The notes under the pieces: model-generated
Told to the model about the DNA's origin: nothing
The model's input: the letters and a program-made list of their open reading frames with translations, nothing else
Databases searched by the model: none
Shown: in pieces, positions 34,687 through 42,939 of the stretch
How the letters are laid out: each line of letters starts with the position of its first letter
Position numbering within the stretch: position 1 is the stretch's first letter
Assembly (NCBI RefSeq): GCF_003634105.1
Contig: NZ_RBIQ01000008.1
Coordinates: forward strand, 248,001-312,000
Direction of reading: 5' to 3'
Source of the DNA: Maribacter vaceletii
GTDB lineage: Bacteria; Bacteroidota; Bacteroidia; Flavobacteriales; Flavobacteriaceae
DNA length: 64,000 nucleotides
Position numbers and translations under genes: made by a program

Positions 34687-35994
34687 CTAGGAGTTATTTG
34701 AAATGTATTCTTCTATTCCTTCTGTTATTAATGATTTTACTTCTTCCCATTTTACTTCATTACCTGTAAAAGTGCCATCCATATTAGAAATAATGAAGAA
34801 GCCTGAAGAACCATCTTGCTTTAGTTGTATATGTGTAGAAACCCCTAAACTGTTACCACCATGCATTAGATTACCATCTTTCATATACCAAAACAATCCA
34901 TGATTTTCAGCGAAAGCATTAGGCACTACTCCATCTGCCAATTGTTCCGTAAATAATAATTCGTAATATTCACTAGAGAATAAAACAGAAGATTCTCCCC
35001 TTGCACCTTTCATCATGTCCAATAAGTAGTGGCTCATATCATCACTAGTACTGTAAAAGCCACCTTCTACATAGCCATGATTTCCATAGATAGGAAAGGC
35101 TTCGTTTGTATCATAATATTGAGTAGCTGCATTTTGAAAATCTACAGACTCCAAATTAAATGTTGAATTTTGCATTTGTAATGGATTCAGTATGTAGTTC
35201 TCTACATAGGCATCAAAAGATTCCCCAGAAACATAGGCAATAATATAGCCCATTAACGATGTTGCATCATTAGAATATGCCCAAGTTTCACCGGGTAGTA
35301 CCTCCAAATAATTATCCAAATTGTAGAGGTCTCCGTCTTCATCAAAAATCTCAACGAGATATGCATCTAACTCTACTTGTTCCATTTGCTGCATCCCCAA
35401 TTCGTTTACTAATATGCTGCCAATATTTGTTGTAATATCTTCTCCTGGTAAAATGTAATAGTTTGTAGCTATATAGGTTTCTGGTACATCTACAATCCCC
35501 GAAGTATGTGTAACCAGATGCTTAATTTTAATACTTCCGTTTGGCATTTTAGGATTGCTAATAGCAATAGGTAAAAGGTCATTAATTTCTGTTTCTAGAG
35601 TAAAATACCCTTGTTCAATAGCTTTTGCTGTAGCCGCACCTACAAAGGTTTTACTTACCGATGCCATATTGTTTATTGTTTGATTGGTATAGGGCGTTTG
35701 ATTTGCAATATTGGCATAGCCAAAAGATTCTTGAAAGACCACTTCATTTTCTACACTTACATTTACTGAAAAGCCAGGAACCTCAGTAGTGTTTACAATA
35801 TTCTCTAAATATGTGGCTAGTTGTTTCGTAGTTGTTATACCTTCAGGTCTTGGAGGTTCTATGTTATTATCATCGCTAGAACATGAAGCTACAAATGCGG
35901 TAATGCATAGTAAAAAGGCTAGCTTAAAAAGGTGTAATTTTTTCCTTTCTTTATGCTTACTACTGTTTTTTATTTTCTGATTAAATAAATTCAT
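34687..35994 (-). CDS. Serine hydrolase lipoprotein of the beta-lactamase fold
   Basis: A 435-residue lipoprotein: a basic N-terminus, hydrophobic FKLAFLLCITAFVASC and the lipidated Cys38 followed by SSDDN. The active-site S-V-S-K is at residues 112-115 (NNMASVSKTFVG), and the Tyr motif is WAYSNDATSLMGYIIAY. The C-terminal FWYMKDGNLMHGGNSLGVST supplies the HGG-type third motif. It is probably attached to the outer membrane and heads the five-gene operon. A 16-bp palindrome (36068-36083) lies 74 bases upstream. Confidence 0.88.
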   Translation of the reverse strand: MNLFNQKIKNSSKHKERKKLHLFKLAFLLCITAFVASCSSDDNNIEPPRPEGITTTKQLATYLENIVNTTEVPGFSVNVSVENEVVFQESFGYANIANQTPYTNQTINNMASVSKTFVGAATAKAIEQGYFTLETEINDLLPIAISNPKMPNGSIKIKHLVTHTSGIVDVPETYIATNYYILPGEDITTNIGSILVNELGMQQMEQVELDAYLVEIFDEDGDLYNLDNYLEVLPGETWAYSNDATSLMGYIIAYVSGESFDAYVENYILNPLQMQNSTFNLESVDFQNAATQYYDTNEAFPIYGNHGYVEGGFYSTSDDMSHYLLDMMKGARGESSVLFSSEYYELLFTEQLADGVVPNAFAENHGLFWYMKDGNLMHGGNSLGVSTHIQLKQDGSSGFFIISNMDGTFTGNEVKWEEVKSLITEGIEEYISNNS

Positions 35995-36333
35995 AATTGC
36001 TTTTTTATTGATTGATATTAAATGATTTAATACTGCAAATATGTAGTGTAATGGAACGTCAATCGTCCTAAATTATAATTTAGAACGTTCGGAATTTATT
36101 TGGTTTTCATTAAAATTAGAGCATAGTATTTTCCTATTTTCATATATTGAAAAAAGAGGACTATTTGTAAAAAATGAATACGAGTTATTAGAATTTACTT
36201 GAGAATTTACACCTAATAATTGATAATAAAATACTCAAAACCCTGTCACAAATATTAAATGAAGTTTTCTTGTGAATGTTTTATAAACTTACTCTGAAAG
36301 TGTGTATTTAAGAATTTACAAAGTATTTAAAAA
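35995..36333. other. Regulatory intergenic region
   Basis: It separates the hydrolase operon from the TolB/TPR/AraC regulator gene. The main feature is a 16-bp palindrome at 36068-36083, flanked by GAACGTCAATCG on one side and GAACGTTCGGAATTTAT on the other. No supported gene was found. Confidence 0.5.
36068..36083. promoter_or_regulatory. Perfect 16-bp palindrome, candidate operator
   Basis: CTAAATTATAATTTAG reads the same on both strands. It lies upstream of the serine-hydrolase operon start at 35994 and downstream of the AraC-type regulator gene, and is flanked by ACGTTCGGAATTTAT, which resembles ACGTTCGAGTTTAT at 22155. Confidence 0.4.
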
Positions 36334-38121
36334 TTACTTGCTATGTGCTTTCATCCACTGACTAGGAGTAACCCCTTCTGCGTTTTTGAAATAGGTGTTA
36401 AAAACACTTTTTGAATTAAAACCACTGTCATAAGCTAATCCTAAAATGGTAATATTCTTAAATTTGGGATTTGCAGCTAGAGTTTTAAAATGTTGTAATC
36501 TATATTGATTTATAAAATCATTAAAGTTCTTATCGTATTCAGCATTTAGAAGCCACGACAATTTATTGGGGTGTAGATGTATACTTTCCGCTAGTTTTTT
36601 TAGAGAAAGATTAGAATTTAGGTAAGGCTCATTACTTGCAATAAAATTTTCTAAAAGTAATTTGTTCTCAGCTATTTCTATTTTATTTAAAGAATTTGAA
36701 GTTTCTTTTTTAAGAATTTTTACTTCTTCCTCTTTTTCAGAAAGTAAATCAGAAGATATGGTTTGTTGTTCAATTATTTGATACTGTTTGTGTTCCCGTA
36801 GCGGATTTAAAAAAGGGTCTAGTTTAAAATTAACAAGCTGCCCTATTTTTAGATTAATCTTTTCTTCAAAAACCTGCATAGCTTTATTAATCTTTCCCAG
36901 ATGAACCAGAAAATAAAAATGCCATGGATAAACATTTTTGAAACTTTCATCAACATCTATCTTAATTGTAGTTAAATCAATTTCAACCTGTTTATTGTTT
37001 ATCGCATTAAAAAGAGCCTCACAGACCTTGGGGCTAATTAATTGTGGCATTGTTGCAATGTAGTTATGGAACTTATCTGCATCATTCAGAAACATATAAC
37101 AAGCTAATTTGGTTTCTATCGCCAAAGTAAAATTAGTATCAATTTTTAAACATTCTTCTAAATAATGAATTGCGGTTGTATATTCCTTTTTTAAAAAATA
37201 GATGTTTCCTTTTGTAAAATAATGGTTTGGAGATAAAGGACTAATTTCTATGGCTCTATTTATATTAGATAATGCTTTATGTAATTGATTGGTAGCTATG
37301 TAAATTTCTGCGATGCCTTCGTATGCAATAGCATAACTAGGGTTTTGGTGCAATGTCTTTTTTAAGTAAGTAATACCTTTTGTATAATTCCAATTATTCC
37401 AAAAAGATAATGAAGAGGTAGAAAAATAACCTAAATAAGAATCCTGATTAATTTTTAAACCTTGGTCTAAATAATTCTTAGCATCCTTTAAACCTTTATT
37501 TTTATCTATGGCTCCCCAACTAGAAAGAATGCCATATGACCTGCTTATTGCAAAATATGAATCATAAAAATCAGAATCTATTTCAATACTTTTTTTATAA
37601 CAGTCTATCGCTTTTAAATAATCTTTTAAATCCCAATTAAGTTGGTATGCCCTTCCTTTTAAGTATAACTTATATGCATTAATATCTTTGGTACCTATTA
37701 TAGATATATGTTCTGAAATATTTAAGTGCCCGAAATTTTCTCTTATTTTTTCTGCTATTATAAGGCTTATTTCATCTTGAAGTTCAAAAATATCATCTAG
37801 GTTTCTATCAAAGTTTTGCGACCAGACCTGAAAACCATCGTCTGTTCTAATTAATTGAATATTTATACGAATTCTTTTATTAAAGATTCTTATGCTTCCT
37901 TCAAGAACCGTTGCAACACCTAATTGATTTCCTATATGGCGAACATCTAAATTGTTGTTTTTAAATACAAAAGAAGAGGTACGCGCAATAACTTTTAAAC
38001 CCTTTACTTTGGTTAAAGCATTAATAATCTCTTCTGTAATTCCATCGCAAAAATATTCGTTATCAATATCATTACTCATATTGACAAAAGGTAAAACTGC
38101 TATGGATTTTTGGTTTATCAA
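36334..38121 (-). CDS. TolB-like/TPR/AraC fusion transcription regulator
   Basis: A 595-residue regulator with three parts: an N-terminal TolB-like/FlgO-like nucleotide-cyclase-associated domain (residues 1-125, IAVLPFVNMSNDIDNEYFCD and GVATVLEGSIR), a TPR array (about 150-400, including YAIAYEGIAEIYIATNQLHK and NHYFTKGNIYFLKKEY), and a C-terminal AraC DNA-binding domain (about 495-595, ending FKNAEGVTPSQWMKAHSK). No ATG exists upstream of SIAVLPF, a core strand, so the TTG at 38121 is probably the start. It is likely cytoplasmic and may regulate the adjacent hydrolase operon. Confidence 0.87.
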   Translation of the reverse strand: MINQKSIAVLPFVNMSNDIDNEYFCDGITEEIINALTKVKGLKVIARTSSFVFKNNNLDVRHIGNQLGVATVLEGSIRIFNKRIRINIQLIRTDDGFQVWSQNFDRNLDDIFELQDEISLIIAEKIRENFGHLNISEHISIIGTKDINAYKLYLKGRAYQLNWDLKDYLKAIDCYKKSIEIDSDFYDSYFAISRSYGILSSWGAIDKNKGLKDAKNYLDQGLKINQDSYLGYFSTSSLSFWNNWNYTKGITYLKKTLHQNPSYAIAYEGIAEIYIATNQLHKALSNINRAIEISPLSPNHYFTKGNIYFLKKEYTTAIHYLEECLKIDTNFTLAIETKLACYMFLNDADKFHNYIATMPQLISPKVCEALFNAINNKQVEIDLTTIKIDVDESFKNVYPWHFYFLVHLGKINKAMQVFEEKINLKIGQLVNFKLDPFLNPLREHKQYQIIEQQTISSDLLSEKEEEVKILKKETSNSLNKIEIAENKLLLENFIASNEPYLNSNLSLKKLAESIHLHPNKLSWLLNAEYDKNFNDFINQYRLQHFKTLAANPKFKNITILGLAYDSGFNSKSVFNTYFKNAEGVTPSQWMKAHSK

Positions 38122-38187
38122 ATTATATTATCTGTTAAATCAAAAATAAAAAAAGAAAATGATATTGTTATTTTTATACGTTTTGTT

Positions 38188-39603
38188 TTAAAACGTATTT
38201 TCAACTTCTGCAGCTTCTAACATTAAATAATGAAGGTCTGTATTTTTTATAAATGGTTTTAATAAACTACTGCCAGGGCCATACATGGCTAATTCTACAT
38301 AATCGGCAGAATGTTGCATACTAATCCAACCCACAGAATTATGTTGTTTTTGAATTTCAGCCAAAACCTTAAACGGAAGATTCTTTGGATTATAAAGCCC
38401 TTCTTCTTTTTGTAAGTTAGAATAATAGCTTAATACTAATTTTGCTTCCTCATTTGTAAGCTCAAAATTATTAGCATACGCTATTCTTTCTTTTATTTGT
38501 GCTACAGAAGTTTCTCTCCCTATTCCATTTAATATCCAATCATTTGTATGTTTATATTTTTGAATGGAATCAAAATTTTCATTAGCCTTACCCCCATAAA
38601 TAACTCCCGGATTTGCATTACCATGATCGGTAGTTATAATTACTAAAGTTTCCTCATCTTGCTCTGCAAAATTCATTGCTACTTGTATAGCCTCATCATG
38701 AGCTACTTGGTCATAAATAAGGCCAGAAATATCATTACCATGTGCAGCCCAATCTACTTTTCCTGCTTCTACTTGCAATACAAAACCATTAGGATGGTCT
38801 TTCATAGCTTCAATAGCTTTCTGAGTCATTTCGGCAAGCGTAGGCACTTTTTGTAATATTTCCTTATTGTTTTCTCTATCTATAGAATATGGAAGTCCGT
38901 CATAATGAAAAACGCCTAAAATAGGTTTGTCATTAGTAGCAGAAAACATAGCATCTCTTGTTTTTACTACTTCATAACCGCTTTTTACAAAGTCATTATA
39001 CATATCTTTTTTATCTTTTCTGTTTTCTGAAGAAAAGTACTTATCTCCCCCTCCCATCATAACATCAAACTTTTGCTCTAAATATTTCTCTGCAATTTTT
39101 TCCTGCTCATTTCTAGATTTAGAATTTATACAAAAACCTGCCGGAGTAGCATGGGTAATTGGAACGGTAGTAACACAACCAGCTTTTTTACCTGCTTGTT
39201 TAAATTTTTGCCATATAGGTAAATGTACTTCTCCACTTTTACTTACATTAATTGTACCATTACTTATACGTACTCCTCCACCCCAAGAAGAACTTGCTGC
39301 AGCAGAATCTGTAACCATAGAACTTGCAGATGCCATATCCATTAAAGCTCTATTAACTCTATTATCTTTGTATAGTTGTAACCAATTAGAACCTTTTCCT
39401 GTTTTTCTTGAAAGATAAAGATCAGCCATATTTAAAGTACCTGTACTCATACCATCGCTAACAACTATAATAATATTCTTTGCCTTTTTGTTTTTAGATT
39501 GAAGATAAAATGGGATAGTGTTGGCTTTACCTGTAAAAGGGTGTAATACTGTTGTTCCTAATGTAAGTAGCGATCCATTTTTAAAAAATTTTCTTCTGTT
39601 CAT
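38188..39603 (-). CDS. Alkaline phosphatase
   Basis: A 471-residue PhoA-type alkaline phosphatase. The N-terminus MNRRKFFKNGSLLTLGTTVL has the RR and hydrophobic core of a Tat signal. Metal site and nucleophile are present: D50 in IIIVVSDGMSTG, nucleophile S100 in MVTDSAAASSSWGGG, GKVDWAAHGNDI, and ITTDHGNANPG. The enzyme uses two zinc ions and magnesium in the periplasm. It lies 33 bases downstream of the DUF3299-like gene, at the end of the probable zinc module, and may share its transcript. Confidence 0.9.
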   Translation of the reverse strand: MNRRKFFKNGSLLTLGTTVLHPFTGKANTIPFYLQSKNKKAKNIIIVVSDGMSTGTLNMADLYLSRKTGKGSNWLQLYKDNRVNRALMDMASASSMVTDSAAASSSWGGGVRISNGTINVSKSGEVHLPIWQKFKQAGKKAGCVTTVPITHATPAGFCINSKSRNEQEKIAEKYLEQKFDVMMGGGDKYFSSENRKDKKDMYNDFVKSGYEVVKTRDAMFSATNDKPILGVFHYDGLPYSIDRENNKEILQKVPTLAEMTQKAIEAMKDHPNGFVLQVEAGKVDWAAHGNDISGLIYDQVAHDEAIQVAMNFAEQDEETLVIITTDHGNANPGVIYGGKANENFDSIQKYKHTNDWILNGIGRETSVAQIKERIAYANNFELTNEEAKLVLSYYSNLQKEEGLYNPKNLPFKVLAEIQKQHNSVGWISMQHSADYVELAMYGPGSSLLKPFIKNTDLHYLMLEAAEVENTF

Positions 39604-39636
39604 TTTTAAAAATTATTTAGCAATTAAAGGATTCCA

Positions 39637-40077
39637 TTATTTCATATCCATACCTGAACAATCAGTAAGAATATAATTAAAGTGTTCTATATCGTCTTTA
39701 TTAAGTTTTAATGTTCCTGTTATTACCACTACATCATCGGTCTTAAAATTGGGTTTATTTTTAAATTGTATTTCTACAGCAGTTTCTGGTCCTCCTTTTC
39801 CACAAAAAAAGCAAGAGGCTAAAGGGTTTTTAGACAATACAAGTAATTTTCCATCTGGAGAAACATCCAAAAAATAACCGGATAATGTAACTTCTTTACC
39901 TGCTAGGCTAGCCATTTTTTTACTAAATTCAGGGTATAGAAAATTAGAATCATAAGCGATAAAATATTTTTCTGTGTATTCTATATCAGCCAAATCATCC
40001 CATGTAAGGTTTACCTGCCCCACAGCACTCATAGAAGCGAACATTAATAACAGATAAAAGAATTTACTTTTCATCAC
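39637..40077 (-). CDS. Secreted DUF3299-like protein of the metal module
   Basis: A 146-residue secreted protein (signal FFYLLLMFASMSAVGQ). It contains TWDDLADIEY, the region AGKEVTLSGYFLDVSPDGKL and a Cys pair in LASCFFCGKGGPETAVEI, with a late single Cys (LTDCSGMDMK). The pattern resembles DUF3299, a small periplasmic or lipoprotein family that accompanies FtsX/ATPase pairs under Zur control in Pseudomonas. The cysteines could bind zinc. Its start overlaps the end of the FtsX gene by 14 bases, so the two are co-transcribed. The exact role is unknown. Confidence 0.72.
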   Translation of the reverse strand: MMKSKFFYLLLMFASMSAVGQVNLTWDDLADIEYTEKYFIAYDSNFLYPEFSKKMASLAGKEVTLSGYFLDVSPDGKLLVLSKNPLASCFFCGKGGPETAVEIQFKNKPNFKTDDVVVITGTLKLNKDDIEHFNYILTDCSGMDMK

Positions 40078-41287
40078 TTAAAATTTTAGAAATATTCATT
40101 TTTAATAAGGGAAATATGGCAAATAAAATGGATACCATTGCTATAAGTATTACTATTAAAATGTTATTTAACATTTGTTTAATAGAATATGTAAGTATAA
40201 TATCTTGTTGAAATTGAGATTTAAAGAGGGTAACAATAAAATATAACCCAAGCTGAGCAAATAAAAACCCAAAAAATAAGGAAATAAAGACTATTACAAT
40301 TCCTTCAAAAGCTATAATACGAAACAATTGAAAATTACTTGCTCCATAGGTTCGCATTAAAGCTAAATCAAAAGAACGCTCTTTTACCATTTTGTATAGA
40401 CTTATAAAAATGGTAATACATGAAATAAGCAATATAATATAAGCAATCCACGAAATTGCCTTAACGCCAACACCAGTAAAACGAAATAGCCTATCTAATT
40501 CATATTTAGGTAAGGCTGCTTGCATATTAGAATTTACATTAATATTTCTTGGCATGGTCATTAACCCCATAGGATTTCTAAAAGAAACCAGAATAGAAGT
40601 TACTTCTTTATCTTCATGTTTTTGAGTAGGATGTTCATGCGCTTCATGAACTTCCTCTTCTTCCTCTTCTTCATGATGGTGTACGTCCCAAATACTACTT
40701 AGGTTAGTTACAATAAGCTTGTCAATAACTTTATAGGTTGGTTTATAGATACCTACAACTTTAAAAGATTGTTTATGTTCCTCTATTGCATTTTCTGTTA
40801 AACCGTGTGAACTTATAAATGTATCTCCTATTTCTAAATTTAATTTTTGGGCTACATTATTCCCTAAAACTACTTCCATAGAATTTTCTACTTCTTTTCC
40901 TTTTAAGAGTTGTGCATCATAAATTTTAGCAAACTCTAATGTAGAACCAACAATTCGATAGCCTTTAAAATTATCTCCATAGGATATTGGCACAGCCTTT
41001 TTTATTAATGGATTCTTTTTTAATTTTTCTACTTCAGAATACTTAACATTTCCTGTTGGATTATCTATATGCAATACCGAAGAAAGTACTAATTGCAAAG
41101 GGCTTCCTTTTGCTCCTACCACCATTTCTATATTCCCTAATGTATTAGTAAATTGGTTTTGTATGGAGGTATCGAGTTGCTGAATTCCTAATAATAAACC
41201 AACACTAATAGATAAAGAAAATATACTAAGAAAGGCATAAAGAGGCTTATGAAGAAGATTTTTAATACTTATAATCCAGTTATTCAT
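40064..41287 (-). CDS. FtsX-like ABC permease with His/Glu-rich loop
   Basis: A 407-residue permease of the MacB/LolC type: one N-terminal helix (residues about 15-35), a large periplasmic domain, and three C-terminal helices (about 280-400) with the FtsX signature DLALMRTYGASNFQLFRIIA. Inside the periplasmic domain, residues 203-226 form an extraordinary His/Glu stretch (HHHEEEEEEEVHEAHEH and following), a likely zinc-binding loop. It works with the ATPase gene upstream, whose stop overlaps its start by 4 bases. In this setting it is probably involved in moving a zinc-related lipoprotein, chelator or metal. Confidence 0.87.
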   Translation of the reverse strand: MNNWIISIKNLLHKPLYAFLSIFSLSISVGLLLGIQQLDTSIQNQFTNTLGNIEMVVGAKGSPLQLVLSSVLHIDNPTGNVKYSEVEKLKKNPLIKKAVPISYGDNFKGYRIVGSTLEFAKIYDAQLLKGKEVENSMEVVLGNNVAQKLNLEIGDTFISSHGLTENAIEEHKQSFKVVGIYKPTYKVIDKLIVTNLSSIWDVHHHEEEEEEEVHEAHEHPTQKHEDKEVTSILVSFRNPMGLMTMPRNINVNSNMQAALPKYELDRLFRFTGVGVKAISWIAYIILLISCITIFISLYKMVKERSFDLALMRTYGASNFQLFRIIAFEGIVIVFISLFFGFLFAQLGLYFIVTLFKSQFQQDIILTYSIKQMLNNILIVILIAMVSILFAIFPLLKMNISKILSDEK

Positions 41288-41913
41288 AACGTAAGTACAT
41301 TTTTAAAGGATGATGTAATACGTGCATCATGAGTAATGACTATTAAATTTGCCTTATTTTTTTGCGCCTGTTGCTGCAACAAATGCATTACAATGCTACA
41401 ATTTTCATTGTCTAGACTAGAGGTAGGTTCATCTGCTAGAATAATTTTTGGACCATGAATTACCGCCATAGCAATGCCAAGACGCTGCAATTGTCCTTCG
41501 CTAAGCTCATTTATCGTACTATATTTAGTATTTGTTAAATCTAATTGTTCTAGTAAAATATCAATCTCTGTACGGTTTATGTTCTTTTTACTAAAAAAGA
41601 GACGCGCCTTTAAATTATCATAAACACTTAGAGAGGTAATTGCATGACTTTTTTGAAATACAAGACCAATATTTTGCCCTCTAAAGTTATCTAACTGCGA
41701 ATGCGACAAGGCATTTATATCCAATTCATCTATTACTACAGAACCACTAGTAGGCTGTAATAGACCTGCCAAAAGGTGTAGAAGTGTTGTTTTTCCTATT
41801 CCAGACTTTCCTAGAATAAGTAAACTTTCTTGCTCCTGTAACGTTATGTTTGGGAATTGAAAAACAGCTTCCTTATTATTATATTTAAATGTAAGATTAT
41901 TGGTTTGTACCAT
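41284..41913 (-). CDS. ABC transporter ATPase of the metal module
   Basis: A 209-residue ATPase (LolD/MacB type) from the ATG at 41913; a TTG at 41934 would add seven residues. It has Walker A LGKSGIGKTT, Q-loop region QNIGLVFQKSH, signature LSEGQLQRL and Walker B IILADEPTSSLD. It energises the FtsX-like permease encoded immediately downstream. The micro-ORF and MerC-like gene lie upstream on the same strand. Confidence 0.9.
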   Translation of the reverse strand: MVQTNNLTFKYNNKEAVFQFPNITLQEQESLLILGKSGIGKTTLLHLLAGLLQPTSGSVVIDELDINALSHSQLDNFRGQNIGLVFQKSHAITSLSVYDNLKARLFFSKKNINRTEIDILLEQLDLTNTKYSTINELSEGQLQRLGIAMAVIHGPKIILADEPTSSLDNENCSIVMHLLQQQAQKNKANLIVITHDARITSSFKNVLTL

Positions 41914-41965
41914 CTTAAATTTTGTATGCTGCAATATACTAATACTCTATGGGTCGTTGATATTG

Positions 41966-42067
41966 TTACAGAAATAAATGTTTTTCCCATTCCTGGATTT
42001 CAGGCTCTATAAGGTCTCCATTTTCCAAATTAGCTATCGTTTTTCTTTCTCGATAGGTTAAATCATA
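41966..42067 (-). CDS. Candidate 33-residue peptide between MerC-like and ATPase genes
   Basis: ATG at 42067, TAA at 41966. It begins 1 base after the MerC-like stop and ends 52 bases before the ATPase start. The peptide starts MILTYRERKTIANLE and contains EPEIQEWEKHLF; composition is protein-like and it has no Cys. The tight position within the operon suggests a real small gene, but no homologue is recognised. Confidence 0.45.
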   Translation of the reverse strand, partial: YDLTYRERKTIANLENGDLIEPEIQEWEKHLFL

Positions 42068-42068
42068 T

Positions 42069-42473
42069 TTATTTCTCATTTACACAACATTTATCAGTCC
42101 TACATTTACAATGTTTTCTATTATATAAATGCAATACCACTAAAGCAATAGAAGGAATATATATAATAGCTTCTGGGAAAGAAAATATTTCTAACTTTTC
42201 GTTTAAGATAATTACTGATAATACTCCCCAACTAGACCAAAACATTGGTTTAATCCACTTTATAGTTGTTGTTTTTGTAGTCCAATAAATAGCAAAAAAT
42301 GAAATAGCAAGAAAAAAATAATCTATAAACTTCCACCATGTTGGCGGACCACTGGAAAATGTAGCTGAACCAGCTTGTGCTAAAAATAAAAATGGAGTGG
42401 CTACACAATGAACAAGACATAATGAACTTGCAAAAGTTCCTAAAATATCTGACCTCTGTTTAATTAATATCAT
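42069..42473 (-). CDS. MerC-domain small membrane protein
   Basis: A 134-residue protein with four helices. The start ILGTFASSLCLVHCVATPFLFL is the MerC signature, with a Cys-x3-Cys in the first helix; the C-terminal tail NRKHCKCRTDKCCVNEK is rich in Cys and ends in the cytoplasm. MerC was described as a mercury transporter; in Bacteroidetes such proteins often sit in zinc or copper regulons. It is divergent from the Fur-like gene and has an exact -33/-7 promoter overlapping two 7-1-7 boxes. I infer metal uptake or binding, most likely zinc. Confidence 0.82.
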   Translation of the reverse strand: MILIKQRSDILGTFASSLCLVHCVATPFLFLAQAGSATFSSGPPTWWKFIDYFFLAISFFAIYWTTKTTTIKWIKPMFWSSWGVLSVIILNEKLEIFSFPEAIIYIPSIALVVLHLYNRKHCKCRTDKCCVNEK

Positions 42474-42488
42474 TTATAAAATTATTAT

Positions 42489-42503
42489 TACAACTGAGTT
42501 GCA
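42489..42503. promoter_or_regulatory. Fur/Zur-type 7-1-7 box, site 1
   Basis: TACAACT-G-AGTTGCA is an inverted repeat with one mismatch in seven pairs. It lies directly downstream of the MerC-side -7 box, over the expected transcription start. Confidence 0.6.
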
Positions 42504-42538
42504 AATGTAAAGATATTATTTGTTAATGCAACACTGTT
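42496..42538 (-). promoter_or_regulatory. Promoter of the MerC-like metal operon
   Basis: On the minus strand a TTG (-33) inside box 2 is separated by 19 bases from TACATTTG, an exact -7 match, and the ATG follows at 42473. Box 2 covers the -33 element and box 1 the start site, the geometry expected for repression. Confidence 0.6.
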
Positions 42539-42550
42539 GCGTTATATTTG
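42519..42550 (+). promoter_or_regulatory. Promoter of the Fur-family regulator gene
   Basis: TTTG (-33) and TATATTTG (-7, 42543-42550) are 20 bases apart and box 2 sits between them. The ATG at 42555 follows the -7 box by 4 bases, so the mRNA is probably leaderless. Confidence 0.6.
42527..42541. promoter_or_regulatory. Fur/Zur-type 7-1-7 box, site 2
   Basis: TGCAACA-C-TGTTGCG is an inverted repeat with one mismatch in seven pairs and shares the TGCAAC/GTTGC half-site with site 1. It lies within both divergent promoters. Confidence 0.62.
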
Positions 42551-42554
42551 TTTT

Positions 42555-42935
42555 ATGGGAGTAATAAGAAAAACAAAGGCTGTTGAAGTTTTACTTAAGG
42601 AGTTTAACACTAGTGCTACAGCTATTTCTGCAAAAAAATTAATTGACGAATTACATACTTCATTCAATAAAACCACTATTTACCGTGTATTAGATAAATT
42701 AGAAGACGATGGTGTTTTACACTCTTTTTTAGGCAAAGAGGGCCATAAATGGTATGCAAAATGTAATGGGTGTTCTGCATCTGAACATAACGATATACAT
42801 CCTCATTTTCAATGTCTAAGTTGCGGAAAAATGGATTGTTTACCTGTAAATGTTACTCTTCCTAAAATCCCTAATAGAAAAATAGAATTTTCTCAATTAT
42901 TAATACAAGGAAAATGCGAAGCATGTATTGCTTAG
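42555..42935 (+). CDS. Fur-family metal-responsive repressor, Zur-like
   Basis: A 126-residue regulator from the ATG at 42555; an in-frame TTG upstream lies inside the operator and is unlikely. The winged helix (residues 1-80, FNKTTIYRVLDKLEDDGVL) is followed by a dimerisation domain with many metal ligands: CNGCSASEHNDIHPHFQC, LSCGKMDC and KCEAC. The three C-x2-C pairs provide structural zinc sites, and the HNDIHPHF region is the Fur-type regulatory site. Adjacency to MerC, His-rich permease and DUF3299-like genes points to zinc sensing, but Fur, PerR or copper roles cannot be excluded by sequence alone. It probably represses itself and the divergent operon. Confidence 0.85.
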   Translation: MGVIRKTKAVEVLLKEFNTSATAISAKKLIDELHTSFNKTTIYRVLDKLEDDGVLHSFLGKEGHKWYAKCNGCSASEHNDIHPHFQCLSCGKMDCLPVNVTLPKIPNRKIEFSQLLIQGKCEACIA

Positions 42936-42939
42936 ATAA

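Noticed and set aside
36075-36240. Start-less open frame on the plus strand near 36.1 kb
   Set aside because: It lacks a start codon, contains the palindrome and has no recognisable motif; chance is more likely.
42537-42554. TTG at 42537 as the start of the Fur-like gene
   Set aside because: It lies inside the promoter and operator; the ATG at 42555 gives a normal family start.
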